Positions 1-7,532 of a DNA stretch of 64,000 nucleotides are shown in pieces. The stretch comes from Mesorhizobium_K quangtriensis (GTDB lineage Bacteria; Pseudomonadota; Alphaproteobacteria; Rhizobiales; Rhizobiaceae). Location of the stretch: the NCBI RefSeq assembly GCF_040081925.1, contig NZ_JBEBMF010000002.1:1178001-1242000 (forward strand), written 5' to 3'. The translations under genes and the position numbers were made by a program. A model generated the notes under the pieces. The model searched no databases. It was given only the letters and a program-made list of their open reading frames with translations, and was not told the DNA's origin. The first letter of the stretch is position 1, and the number at the start of each line of letters is the position of its first letter.

Positions 1-1
1 G

Positions 2-538
2 TCCGAGAGGCTGGCCGCCTTCCTCGCCGAATTCGACGGACTTGGCGTTCACGGCGTGATCAATCTTGAGACGCGAGGCTATAGGAAGAGGATATCGAAG
101 AGCCCGCTTCCGGCGATGCGAAAAAGCGCGGTGCGTCTCTACCGGCTTTTCGTCGATCGAGGCGGCACGGCCGGCTACATCGTCACGCCGGGCGCAGCAA
201 GGAACCTTGTCGAACTGTCGAAGACCTATGCGGCGCCGTCGGATGCCTTCATCGATTTAAGTGGTGTGCCCAGGCTGCAGGCCGACCCCGGACTCGTCGC
301 GACGATCTTCGTCGATCGCGGCCGCCGCACGGCGAGCGGCTTCAAGACCACGATTACAAAGCCGAACAGGCGTCAGCGGCAGGCGGTGACCCTTCGCCAT
401 CCCACCTTCAAGCTGCGCCGGCTCACCGGCTATTTTTCGATGATGTTTCGCAAGGTCGCAACTATGGGCATCGCCGTGACGCGCACGGTCGCCGTCTGTC
501 CGACCATCCTTGCCCGTGCCGAGAACCGGAGCGCCTGA
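2..538 (+). CDS. Glycosyltransferase family 25 protein, C-terminal part (5' end outside window)
   Basis: The reading frame is open from base 2 to the TGA at 536-538, so the gene begins upstream of the window. The visible protein carries a GTAGYIVTPGAARNLVE segment, which resembles the conserved GT25 block (a Gly-Thr-Ala-Gly/Ala-Tyr stretch followed by an Ala-rich helix), then an APSDAFID segment in the place of the usual acidic pair. GT25 enzymes transfer galactose or related sugars in LPS core or capsule synthesis at the cytoplasmic membrane face. The stop lies 3 bp before the sdhB start, so the two genes are probably cotranscribed although their functions seem unrelated. Family assignment is by eye on a fragment; the donor and acceptor sugars cannot be inferred. 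Confidence 0.72.
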   Translation, partial: SERLAAFLAEFDGLGVHGVINLETRGYRKRISKSPLPAMRKSAVRLYRLFVDRGGTAGYIVTPGAARNLVELSKTYAAPSDAFIDLSGVPRLQADPGLVATIFVDRGRRTASGFKTTITKPNRRQRQAVTLRHPTFKLRRLTGYFSMMFRKVATMGIAVTRTVAVCPTILARAENRSA

Positions 539-541
539 GCC

Positions 542-1321
542 ATGGTTGAACTCACCCTTCCCAAGAACTCGCAGATCAGGCAGGGCAAGACGTGGCCGAA
601 GCCGGACGGTGCGAAAAACCTGCGCGAATACCGCATCTACCGCTGGAACCCGGATGACGGCGAGAACCCGAGCATCGACACCTATTTCGTCGATACCGAC
701 GATTGCGGGCCGATGATCCTCGACGCGTTGCTCTACATCAAGAACAAGATCGACCCGACGCTGACGCTGCGCCGCTCGTGCCGCGAAGGCATCTGCGGCT
801 CCTGCGCCATGAACATCGACGGTTCCAATACGCTGGCCTGCACGAAGGGCGCCGACGAGATCAAGGGCGCGGTCAAGGTTTACCCGCTGCCGCACATGCA
901 GGTGGTGAAAGACCTTGTGCCGGATCTAACCAATTTCTACGCCCAGCACGCCTCCATCCAGCCGTATCTCCAGACCGTCTCGCCGGAACCGGCGAAGGAA
1001 TGGTTGCAGAGCCATGAGGACCGCCAGAAGCTAGACGGCCTCTACGAGTGCATCCTCTGCGCCTGCTGCTCGACCTCCTGCCCGAGCTACTGGTGGAACG
1101 GCGACCGCTATCTCGGCCCGGCGACGTTGCTCCAGGCCTACCGCTGGCTGATCGATAGCCGCGACGAGGCGAAGGGCGAACGTCTCGACAATCTGGAAGA
1201 CCCCTTCCGCCTCTACCGCTGCCACACCATCATGAACTGCGCGCAAACCTGTCCCAAGGGCCTGAACCCCGCCAAGGCGATCGCCGAGATCAAGAAGATG
1301 ATGGTGGAGCGGCGGGTCTAG
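542..1321 (+). CDS. sdhB: Succinate dehydrogenase iron-sulfur subunit
   Basis: SdhB, 259 residues, the usual length. It carries the three iron-sulfur clusters that pass electrons from the SdhA flavin to the membrane quinone site in complex II. The N-terminal ferredoxin-like domain shows the [2Fe-2S] ligands in SCREGICGSC and a following LAC. The C-terminal domain shows CILCACCSTSCPSYWW and CHTIMNCAQTCPKGLNP, the [4Fe-4S] and [3Fe-4S] ligands, and the Ser-Tyr-Trp-Trp near the quinone site. The ATG at 542 gives a standard N-terminus. sdhCDA are not in the window; a GT25 gene sits directly upstream. A likely assembly factor (DUF1674, 60838-61050) lies at the other end of the window. Confidence 0.98.
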   Translation: MVELTLPKNSQIRQGKTWPKPDGAKNLREYRIYRWNPDDGENPSIDTYFVDTDDCGPMILDALLYIKNKIDPTLTLRRSCREGICGSCAMNIDGSNTLACTKGADEIKGAVKVYPLPHMQVVKDLVPDLTNFYAQHASIQPYLQTVSPEPAKEWLQSHEDRQKLDGLYECILCACCSTSCPSYWWNGDRYLGPATLLQAYRWLIDSRDEAKGERLDNLEDPFRLYRCHTIMNCAQTCPKGLNPAKAIAEIKKMMVERRV

Positions 1322-1328
1322 GCCCGCA

Positions 1329-2138
1329 GTGTCGCTGCCGGACGACTTCGACCCCGAAGCCGTGGCGGCGATCCGCGCTCGGCTCGACATGGCCCGCGCG
1401 CAAGGCGCGAGAGTGCTTTTCGCAATCGAGAGCGGCAGCCGCGCCTGGGGCTTTCCGTCGCCGGACAGCGACTACGACTGCCGCTTCGTCTACATCCGTC
1501 CGGTCGCCGACCATCTCGTGCTGGAACAGGCGCGCGACGTGATCGAGTTTCCGATCGAGGGCGAGATCGACGCCGGCGGCTGGGACCTCCGCAAGGCCCT
1601 GCTCCTTGCGCTCGGCGGAAACGCAGTCATCGTCGAATGGGCGAAGTCGCAGATCGTCTATGAGGAAATCGATGGCGTCCGGCCGCGCTTGCTCGAACTG
1701 CTTGCCGAGATCGTAGACCCGGTAAAGGTGTCACGGCATTATTTCGGTCTCGCCAGTTCGCAGGCCACCAAGCTTGGAAAGCTGTCCGGCCCGGTGAAGC
1801 TGAAGAAGCTGTTTTATCTCATCCGACCAATCGTCGCGCTGGACTGGATGGAACAACGCGGTTTCGTTGCTCTCCCGCCAATGAACATTCTCGATTGCCT
1901 GGCTCAGACAGAGCTTCCGCGCCAAACGTCCGAAGCAATTCGACAATTGATCGACATCAAGAGCCGCACGCGCGAGATGGGCATTGGACCTATCCCGACC
2001 GAGATCGCGCGCTGGCTGGAAGCGCGTTATGCTCATCACGAAATGAATTCTGCGGAATCGGTCAGGGACGAAGAGCGTCACGCGCGCAACCGCGCCCTGG
2101 CAACCGCCTTCTACCGCCGGGAAGCCGAAAGCCAATGA
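1329..2138 (+). CDS. RlaP-like nucleotidyltransferase (DNA polymerase beta superfamily)
   Basis: 269 residues. An N-terminal domain (about residues 25-60) has the superfamily signature GSRAWGFPSPDSDYDCRF: a Gly-Ser followed by two Asp residues that bind metal and nucleotide. The arrangement matches the predicted nucleotidyltransferase family that includes RlaP, named for its link to RNA repair operons; the C-terminal half is helical and has no motif I recognise. Start is GTG at 1329, 7 bp after the sdhB stop, and the stop overlaps the yceH start (ATGA). No RNA ligase (RtcB) or other repair gene is nearby, so a repair role is not supported by context here. The substrate is unknown. Confidence 0.8.
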   Translation: MSLPDDFDPEAVAAIRARLDMARAQGARVLFAIESGSRAWGFPSPDSDYDCRFVYIRPVADHLVLEQARDVIEFPIEGEIDAGGWDLRKALLLALGGNAVIVEWAKSQIVYEEIDGVRPRLLELLAEIVDPVKVSRHYFGLASSQATKLGKLSGPVKLKKLFYLIRPIVALDWMEQRGFVALPPMNILDCLAQTELPRQTSEAIRQLIDIKSRTREMGIGPIPTEIARWLEARYAHHEMNSAESVRDEERHARNRALATAFYRREAESQ

Positions 2139-2770
2139 CAGACCTGCCGATCCTAAACCCTGCCGAAGCCCGCGTCCTCGGCTGCCTGATCGAGAAGCGC
2201 GAGCTGACGCCCGACGTCTATCCGTTGACGCTGAACAGCGCGGTCGCAGCCGCCAACCAGAAGACAGCGCGTGAGCCGGTGATGGCTCTGGAACAGGTCG
2301 AGGTGAACCGCGCGCTGAAGACGCTGACCGAGAAGGGACTGGTGCGGCAGGCTTTCGGCTCGCGCGTCGAACGATACGAACATCTGCTGTCGCAGAAATT
2401 TTCGCTCACCCAGTCGCAGATCGCCATTGTCGGCCTGCTCCTGCTGCGCGGCCCGCAGACGGCGCATGAGCTTCTGGCGCGTACTGAGCGCATGGCGCGC
2501 TTCCAGTCGATCGAGCAGTTGCGCGGCGACCTCGACCTGCTGATTGGCCGCCGCCCGCCACTTGTCCAGTTGATCGAGCGCGGCCCCGGCCAGCGCGAGG
2601 AGCGCTACGCGCATCTGCTGTCCGGCGAGGTGCAGATGCCGGTCTACGCGGCGCAACCGGCTGCGGTGTCATACTCTTCCCATCGATCCGATCTGGAAGA
2701 GCGCGTCGAGGCACTGGAAAGACAGGTTGCCGAACTGTCTGAAAAGCTGCGAATCCTCGTCGGCGAATAA
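2135..2770 (+). CDS. YceH family (DUF480) winged-helix protein
   Basis: 211 residues, typical for YceH. The N-terminal LNPAEARVLGCLIEKRELTPD and the YPLTLNSAVAAANQKT that follows are the family hallmark. The body consists of two winged-helix domains, and the C-terminal 30 residues form a predicted coiled coil (EERVEALERQVAELSEKL). YceH proteins are soluble and their function is unsettled. The ATG at 2135 overlaps the upstream stop, giving an ATGA junction and suggesting coupled translation with the nucleotidyltransferase. A longer in-frame start upstream would run through that gene and is rejected. Confidence 0.93.
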   Translation: MTDLPILNPAEARVLGCLIEKRELTPDVYPLTLNSAVAAANQKTAREPVMALEQVEVNRALKTLTEKGLVRQAFGSRVERYEHLLSQKFSLTQSQIAIVGLLLLRGPQTAHELLARTERMARFQSIEQLRGDLDLLIGRRPPLVQLIERGPGQREERYAHLLSGEVQMPVYAAQPAAVSYSSHRSDLEERVEALERQVAELSEKLRILVGE

Positions 2771-2774
2771 GCCT

Positions 2775-3409
2775 TCAGAGCACCCTGAAGACGAAGGCCT
2801 TAACCAGCACCTCGGGCTCGGCGATCGCAAAGGCGCGGAAGGACAGGCTTTCCTCAACCGGCTCCCAGCGCCCCTCGTTTTCAAGCTGCGTGAATTTCGC
2901 GCGAAACCCTTGGGCATCCAGAACCGTGTCGCGGACAGTCAGCACGGCGTAACCACCCGGCCGCGTGATGCGGACGAGTTCATCCAGCGCCGAGGCCGGC
3001 GCATGGCCCTCCGTGAAGACGCCGGTCGAGAAGAAGGCCGCGAAATGACCGTCCGGCCAAGGCAGCGCCTTGTCCAGCTCGGCCTCCGTCAGCTTGGCGT
3101 AGGCGCCGCGTCCAGCCGCGACCGCAAGCATATCGGGGGAAAAATCGAGCCCCTCAAGCCGGTCGTAGCCCAGCGCCTTCGCGTAACCTCCCGAAAGCCC
3201 GGTGCCGCAGCCGGCGTCGAGGATCGGACCGTCGCCCTTTGGCACATGACGCGCCAGCCAGCTCGTCACGACGAAGGGCAGCGCATAGCCGAGCGAAAGC
3301 GTCTCGTGGTCGTAGGAGGCCGACCAGTCCGAATAGGCGCGCGCCAGTTCGTCCGCGAGGCTGCCGCATAGACACCGTCCAGCGCCTCGCTGTGTCCCTT
3401 CCCGCTCAT
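2775..3409 (-). pseudogene. Class I SAM-dependent methyltransferase with an apparent single-base deletion near its start
   Basis: The main frame (about 3361 down to 2775) encodes a methyltransferase: DWSASYDHE, the SAM loop ILDAGCGTGLSGGYAK, GLDFSPDML, and a RITRPGGYAVLTVRD strand. This frame has no sensible start: it runs back through the permease gene in the wrong frame. An ATG at 3409-3407 overlaps the permease stop (ATGA) and encodes MSGKGHSEALDGVYAA, the expected N-terminus, but in another frame. Adding one base at about 3361-3362 joins them as ...VYAAS-LADELARAYSDW..., a normal family sequence. Either the gene is frameshifted or the sequence has an error. There is no classic slippery heptamer, so programmed shifting is unlikely. 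Last gene of the transporter cassette. Confidence 0.8.
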
Positions 3410-4236
3410 CTGCCCTCCTCCGCGCCGTGGTTGCGCATGCGCCGTTCGAGCGCGCGTAGGGCCAGCGACAGCCCCACCGTGAGGATGAGGTAGATATAGG
3501 CGACGATGGAATAGGTCTCGAAGAAGCGGAACGTGCCCGCTGCATAGACCTTGCCCATCTGGGTCAGGTCGGCGACACCCAGCACGGAGACCAACGAGGA
3601 GTCCTTCACCATGGCGACGAAGTCGTTGCTGTAGGGCGGCAGGATGGTGCGGAAAGCCTGCGGCCAGACGACGTGCCTGAAGCGACGGTAGCGCGACAGG
3701 CCAAGCGCCTTGGCAGCCTCGATCTGGCCTGGATCGACGGATTGAATACCAGCCCGAAAAATCTCGGCAATGAAGGACGAATAGGCGATGGTAAGCGCGA
3801 TGATCGCGCGCCACAAAAGCGACACGTCGCGCACTTGCATCTCGCCGATGACGCCAGCCTGTTGCAGAGGCGCTGCGAGATAATTCCAGCCGACCACGAA
3901 AACAGGTACGCCCGCGAAGGCGATCCAGAACAGCAACACCAGGATGGGGATGCCGCGGATGATCTCGACATAGAAGCGCGCCGCCTGGCTGAGCAGGCGC
4001 GATGGCGACAACGCCATTAGCGCGACGCCGAGCCCAAGCGCCGAGGCCATGGCGAAGGCCACGATGGTGACGAAGATGGTGATGCCCACGCCCTTCAGGA
4101 CGATGGAAAACACCTGCGAATAAATCTCGTTTGTCGCGATGACGATCGCGGCGACGATCGAGATCGCAACCGCCGCCACCAGCCACCAGGGAAAGTCGTT
4201 TCTTCCGGTCCGTCCCGACCCTGCCCCCGGAGCCAT
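3406..4236 (-). CDS. Polar amino acid ABC transporter permease (HisM/GlnP type)
   Basis: 276 residues, inner membrane. After a short polar N-terminus there are a first helix (WWLVAAVAISIVAAIVIA) and about four to five further segments. The EAA-type loop that contacts the ATPase is visible as EAAKALGLSRYRRFRHVVWPQAFR, and YVEIIRGIPILVLLFW is the usual HisM/GlnQ-family segment. It would form the channel for an amino-acid importer fed by the binding protein at 4775-5566. Its start is 1 bp from the GNAT stop, and its stop overlaps the methyltransferase start. No ATPase subunit gene is present in this cluster, so an ATPase encoded elsewhere must complete the transporter. Confidence 0.93.
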   Translation of the reverse strand: MAPGAGSGRTGRNDFPWWLVAAVAISIVAAIVIATNEIYSQVFSIVLKGVGITIFVTIVAFAMASALGLGVALMALSPSRLLSQAARFYVEIIRGIPILVLLFWIAFAGVPVFVVGWNYLAAPLQQAGVIGEMQVRDVSLLWRAIIALTIAYSSFIAEIFRAGIQSVDPGQIEAAKALGLSRYRRFRHVVWPQAFRTILPPYSNDFVAMVKDSSLVSVLGVADLTQMGKVYAAGTFRFFETYSIVAYIYLILTVGLSLALRALERRMRNHGAEEGR

Positions 4237-4237
4237 C

Positions 4238-4765
4238 TCAGGGGCGGCTCGCCGCAGGCTTCACCCGTTCGAAGACCTGCTCGCGCACGCCCCCGTTCCA
4301 CTGGTCGATCTCGTCTTCGCCGGTCAGGACGAAACCCGTTCGCTCATAGAGGCTGCGCGCCCGGTCGAGCCCGGCGAAGGTCGTCAGCCAGATGCGCTCG
4401 TAGCCGCGCCCGTCGCAGAAGCCGAGCGCGCGGCCGATGAGGTCGGCGCCCAGCCCCCTGCCCTGCATCTGCTCCGAGACGATAAACCAGCGCAGATGCG
4501 CGCCGCGCTGACCGCCGCCGCTGGCATCGATGATGACCGACGCGACCGCGCCGTCGTCCGTGTAGGCGGCAAGGAAAAGATCCTGCTCCGCGTCGTGGCG
4601 CGCAAGGAACTCGGCCAGTTCCATGCCCACCTTCGTCTCGAAGGGTAGGCCGAAATTCCAATGCTTCGCATAGTACCGCGCATGCAGGCCGACGATGTCG
4701 GAAAGCGCGCCCGGCCTGTATCCGTCGATCGCGTAGCTCGGCCCGGTACTCTTCCCGTTCGCCAT
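4238..4765 (-). CDS. GNAT family N-acetyltransferase
   Basis: 175 residues with the acetyl-CoA binding core: the beta strand LRWFIVSEQMQGRGLGADLI contains the Q-x-x-G-x-G/A pyrophosphate loop (QGRGLG), followed by ALGFCDGRGYERIWLTT and the late GNAT motif LYERTGF. Cytoplasmic; the acetyl acceptor is unknown. It lies between the binding protein and permease genes of an amino-acid ABC transporter, with 9 bp and 1 bp spacings, so it is almost certainly in the same operon. It may modify the imported compound, which is inference only. Confidence 0.9.
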   Translation of the reverse strand: MANGKSTGPSYAIDGYRPGALSDIVGLHARYYAKHWNFGLPFETKVGMELAEFLARHDAEQDLFLAAYTDDGAVASVIIDASGGGQRGAHLRWFIVSEQMQGRGLGADLIGRALGFCDGRGYERIWLTTFAGLDRARSLYERTGFVLTGEDEIDQWNGGVREQVFERVKPAASRP

Positions 4766-4774
4766 CGGGTCTCC

Positions 4775-5566
4775 TTAAGGCTTGTAGTCGACGAACCACT
4801 TCTGAGTGAGTTTGTCGAGCGTGCCGTCAGCCTTGAGCGCCGCGATCCCGGCATTGATCGGGGCGACGAGGTCGGAACCCTTAGGGAAGATGAAGCCGAA
4901 TTCCTCCGCCTGCAGCGGCTCGCCGATCAGCTTCAGCTTGCCACCGGAACCGTCGGAGATGAACTTGCCGGCCGCGCTGTCGGTCAGCACCAGGTCGACG
5001 TCGCCGGACTTCAGCGCCTCGACCGTCGCGGCGAAGGTTTCGAGCAGCTTGATGCGCGGATTGGCCTCGTTGCCATCGAGCACATTGTAGACGGCGACGT
5101 AGAAGGGCGAGGTGCCCGCCTGCGCGCCGACCAGAAGCTTGTCGTTGGCCGCAAAGCTCTTGGGATCGGTGAAGCGCGTCTCGTCGCCGCGCACCAGCAT
5201 GAAAATCTCCGACTTCATGTAGGGATCGGAGAAATCGACCTTCTCCTTGCGGTCGTCCTTGATGGTGATGCCGGTCATGCCGATGTCGTACTGCTTGTCC
5301 GAAACGGCCTGGATCATCGCGTCCCAAGAGGTGTTCTGGTACTCGACCTTGAAGTTCAGCCGCTTGGCCAGCTCGTCCATGGCGTCATATTCCCAGCCGA
5401 TCGGCTTGCCGCTCGCTGGATCGACGAACTGCAGCGGGAAATAGGCGTTTTCCGTCACCACCGAAACGGTCCGCCCGCCGAGGTCGGGGACCTCCTGCGC
5501 GAACGCCGAGGCGGAAAGGACGACGGCAGCGGCGACTGCAGCCAGAGACGAGAAGAGCCGGATCAT
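4775..5566 (-). CDS. Periplasmic amino acid ABC transporter substrate-binding protein
   Basis: 263 residues. A signal peptide (basic MIRLF, hydrophobic SSLAAVAAAVVLSASA, cleavage near AFA-QE) sends it to the periplasm. The mature part has the family 3 solute-binding pattern: YFPLQFVDPASGKPIGWEYD, LAKRLNFKVEYQNTSWD, and a central KEKVDFSDPYMKS, the segment that closes over the amino acid. It delivers a polar amino acid or related compound to the permease downstream; the exact ligand cannot be read from sequence. First gene of the cassette; 187 bp separate it from the rplS coding end and hold the rplS terminator. Confidence 0.93.
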   Translation of the reverse strand: MIRLFSSLAAVAAAVVLSASAFAQEVPDLGGRTVSVVTENAYFPLQFVDPASGKPIGWEYDAMDELAKRLNFKVEYQNTSWDAMIQAVSDKQYDIGMTGITIKDDRKEKVDFSDPYMKSEIFMLVRGDETRFTDPKSFAANDKLLVGAQAGTSPFYVAVYNVLDGNEANPRIKLLETFAATVEALKSGDVDLVLTDSAAGKFISDGSGGKLKLIGEPLQAEEFGFIFPKGSDLVAPINAGIAALKADGTLDKLTQKWFVDYKP

Positions 5567-5705
5567 GCGGTAAACTCCCTGTACCAGTCCGGCGTCCTGC
5601 CGGCGTTCGCCGCTACTCTATTCCGCGCGCGCGACCTTGCAAGTGCAGGCGTTCCAATCCGGGCAACATCGACAGGACGTCTGGAGCTTTCACAAACCAC
5701 CAAAG

Positions 5706-5728
5706 AAAAAAGGCGGCCGAAGCCGCCC
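5706..5728 (-). terminator. Rho-independent terminator of rplS
   Basis: On the minus strand, 26 bp after the rplS stop, GGCGGC-TTCG-GCCGCC forms a 6-bp GC stem with a stable UUCG loop (forward 5712-5727). It is followed directly by six T (forward A tract 5706-5711). It would end the rimM-trmD-rplS transcript before the transporter operon. Confidence 0.88.
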
Positions 5729-5753
5729 TTTCCTTCAATCAATGCGCATCGCC

Positions 5754-6260
5754 TTATTCGGCGGCGGCTGCCTTCTCGGCGGCATCCTGCGCGGCCTTCT
5801 CGACGGCCAGCGCCTCAGCGGCAGCGACCTTCTCGGCCTCCAGCTTGGCCTTCTCGGCCTGCAGAGCCTCGCGCTCGGCGTCGTTCAGCTTGCGGGCGCG
5901 CACGCCGGTATTCTCGGAGATACGGGCCGACTTGCCGCGACGGTCGCGCAGGTAATAGAGCTTGGCGCGACGCACCTTGCCGCGGCGCACGATCTCGACG
6001 CCCTCGACCAGCGGCGAGTAGACCGGGAACACGCGTTCCACGCCCTCGCCATAGGAAATCTTACGCACGGTGAAGTTCTCGTTGAGGCCCGAGCCGGAGC
6101 GCGCAATGACCACGCCCTCATAGGCCTGCACGCGGGTACGCGTGCCTTCCGTGACGCGCACCTGGACACGGACGGTGTCGCCGGGCTGGAATTCGGGCAG
6201 GGTGCGCTTGGCTTCGATCTTGGCGGCCTGTTCGGCCTCGAGCTGACGGATGATGTCCAT
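5754..6260 (-). CDS. rplS: 50S ribosomal protein L19
   Basis: 168 residues. The conserved L19 core runs from MDIIRQLEAEQ through FQPGDTVRVQVRVTEG, YEGVVIARSG and FPVYSPLVEGVEIVRRGKVRRAKLYYLR. L19 sits at the 30S-50S interface. After about residue 120 there is an Ala/Glu/Lys-rich charged tail (EREALQAEKAKLEAEKVAAA), longer than the roughly 115-residue E. coli protein; such tails occur in rhizobial L19. It is the last gene of the rimM-trmD-DUF4260-rplS group but is separated by 205 bp from DUF4260, with its own candidate promoter and leader hairpin. Confidence 0.98.
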   Translation of the reverse strand: MDIIRQLEAEQAAKIEAKRTLPEFQPGDTVRVQVRVTEGTRTRVQAYEGVVIARSGSGLNENFTVRKISYGEGVERVFPVYSPLVEGVEIVRRGKVRRAKLYYLRDRRGKSARISENTGVRARKLNDAEREALQAEKAKLEAEKVAAAEALAVEKAAQDAAEKAAAAE

Positions 6261-6334
6261 CGGAATGTTCCTTTAGTTCTTGCGAACCGCCAGAGCGCCC
6301 GTCTTTCCGGCAGTCCTTGACCGCCTTGAAAGCG

Positions 6335-6441
6335 CTCCTTCTTGACGAAGGAGACAGGAGCGAATTCACGTGTTCTGGTTGAATTCCCGGCTATAAGCCG
6401 TTTGTGGCGGGGCACATACACCACATCCCTGATTGAATCAA
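6335..6441 (-). promoter_or_regulatory. Candidate rplS promoter and leader hairpin
   Basis: Upstream of rplS on the minus strand, TTGATT (6441-6436) and TATGTG (6418-6413) are separated by 17 bp, an acceptable sigma-70-like pair. Further down the leader, CTCCTT (minus-strand, from 6353) pairs with AAGGAG across 7 nt (forward 6335-6353). The 205-bp leader suggests rplS can be transcribed apart from trmD. Ribosomal protein leaders often autoregulate, but I cannot tell whether this one binds L19. Confidence 0.4.
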
Positions 6442-6465
6442 CAGCGGCTCGACAACTGAGCCTTA

Positions 6466-6831
6466 TCAACCAGCCGCGCCGCCCTTTCCGATCCGCCCCA
6501 GATGCGTGTCCTGGAAACCGCTCTCGTGCTTCAACCCGTACCCGAGGGCCCGGTCGATAGCGATATGGGCGGCAAGGATGATCGCGAGATGCACAACGAG
6601 TAGCGACCCTGCGGCCATTCCGACGAGCCAGAGCGCCACCGGCGCCAGCCATGTATGCACGGCGTTGTAACACCATGCGCCGACCTTCGGACCGGCTAGA
6701 TAGCCGAGCATGGAGAGGTCCGGCGCCAGGATCAGGATCGCGAAAAGCCACCAGCTTCCGCCCGAAAGCTGATAGGCAACCAGCGCCGCAATGGCGAGCG
6801 CCGCATATTCGAGGCGCAGGAGCAGGGTCAT
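6466..6831 (-). CDS. DUF4260 family small membrane protein
   Basis: 121 residues with about four hydrophobic segments (LEYAALAIAALVAYQL, WWLFAILILAPDLSMLGYL, HTWLAPVALWLVGMAA, LLVVHLAIILAAHIAIDRAL). The Pro-Asp in the second segment and a C-terminal KHESGFQDTHLGRIG are characteristic of DUF4260. Function unknown. Its ATG overlaps the trmD stop (ATGA at 6828-6831), so it is translated together with trmD. Confidence 0.85.
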   Translation of the reverse strand: MTLLLRLEYAALAIAALVAYQLSGGSWWLFAILILAPDLSMLGYLAGPKVGAWCYNAVHTWLAPVALWLVGMAAGSLLVVHLAIILAAHIAIDRALGYGLKHESGFQDTHLGRIGKGGAAG

Positions 6832-7532
6832 GTCTTACCCGCGTCACGTGCAGCGGCAAGCAGATCCGGCCGGCGTTCCGCCGTCAGCCGTTCCGCCTGC
6901 TCCCGCCGCCACTTGGCGATCTTGCCGTGATTGCCTGACGTCAGCACGGCCGGAATTTCCAGCCCCTCGAAGACCGGCGGCCGCGTATAATGCGGATGCT
7001 CCAGCAACCCGTTCTCGAAACTCTCCTCGTCGCCCGAAGCCTCGTTGCCCATGACGCCGGGCAGCAAGCGCACAACGGCATCGAGCAGCACAAGCGCTGC
7101 CGGTTCGCCGCCGGACAAGATGAAATCGCCTATCGATACCTCTTCCAACCCACGCGCCTCGATGACGCGCTGGTCGACACCCTCGAAGCGCCCGCAGAGA
7201 ATAACCACACCGGGACCGGCAGCGAGTTCGCGCACCTTCTGTTGCGTCAGCGGCTTGCCGCGCGGGCTCATCAGCAGGCGCGGACGGACATCACCGGGAG
7301 GCGAGGAATGGTCGATTGCCTTCGCCAGAATGTCGGCGCGCATGACCATGCCGGCGCCACCGCCAGCCGGCGTATCGTCCACCGTGCGGTGCCTGTCGGT
7401 GGCGAAGTCGCGGATCTGCACCGGCTCCAGCGACCAGCTTCCGGCCTCCAGCGCGCGGCCAGCCAGCGAAAGTCCCAGCGCACCCGGAAACATCTCGGGG
7501 TAGAGCGTCAGCACCGTGGCACGAAAACTCAT
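6828..7532 (-). CDS. trmD: tRNA (guanine-37-N1)-methyltransferase
   Basis: 234 residues. TrmD methylates G37 next to the anticodon with SAM and prevents +1 frameshifting. The SPOUT trefoil-knot region is clear: LLMSPRGKPLTQQKVRELA, VVILCGRFEGVDQRVIE, and SIGDFILSGGEPAALVLLDA, with the C-terminal helical domain after it (HPHYTRPPVFEG). The ATG overlaps the rimM stop and the stop overlaps the DUF4260 start. The rimM-trmD-rplS order is the classical one. Confidence 0.98.
   Translation of the reverse strand: MSFRATVLTLYPEMFPGALGLSLAGRALEAGSWSLEPVQIRDFATDRHRTVDDTPAGGGAGMVMRADILAKAIDHSSPPGDVRPRLLMSPRGKPLTQQKVRELAAGPGVVILCGRFEGVDQRVIEARGLEEVSIGDFILSGGEPAALVLLDAVVRLLPGVMGNEASGDEESFENGLLEHPHYTRPPVFEGLEIPAVLTSGNHGKIAKWRREQAERLTAERRPDLLAAARDAGKT

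Noticed and set aside
3355..3375. Programmed -1 frameshift in the methyltransferase
   Set aside because: No slippery heptamer at the junction and no obvious downstream pseudoknot; a deletion or sequence error is simpler.
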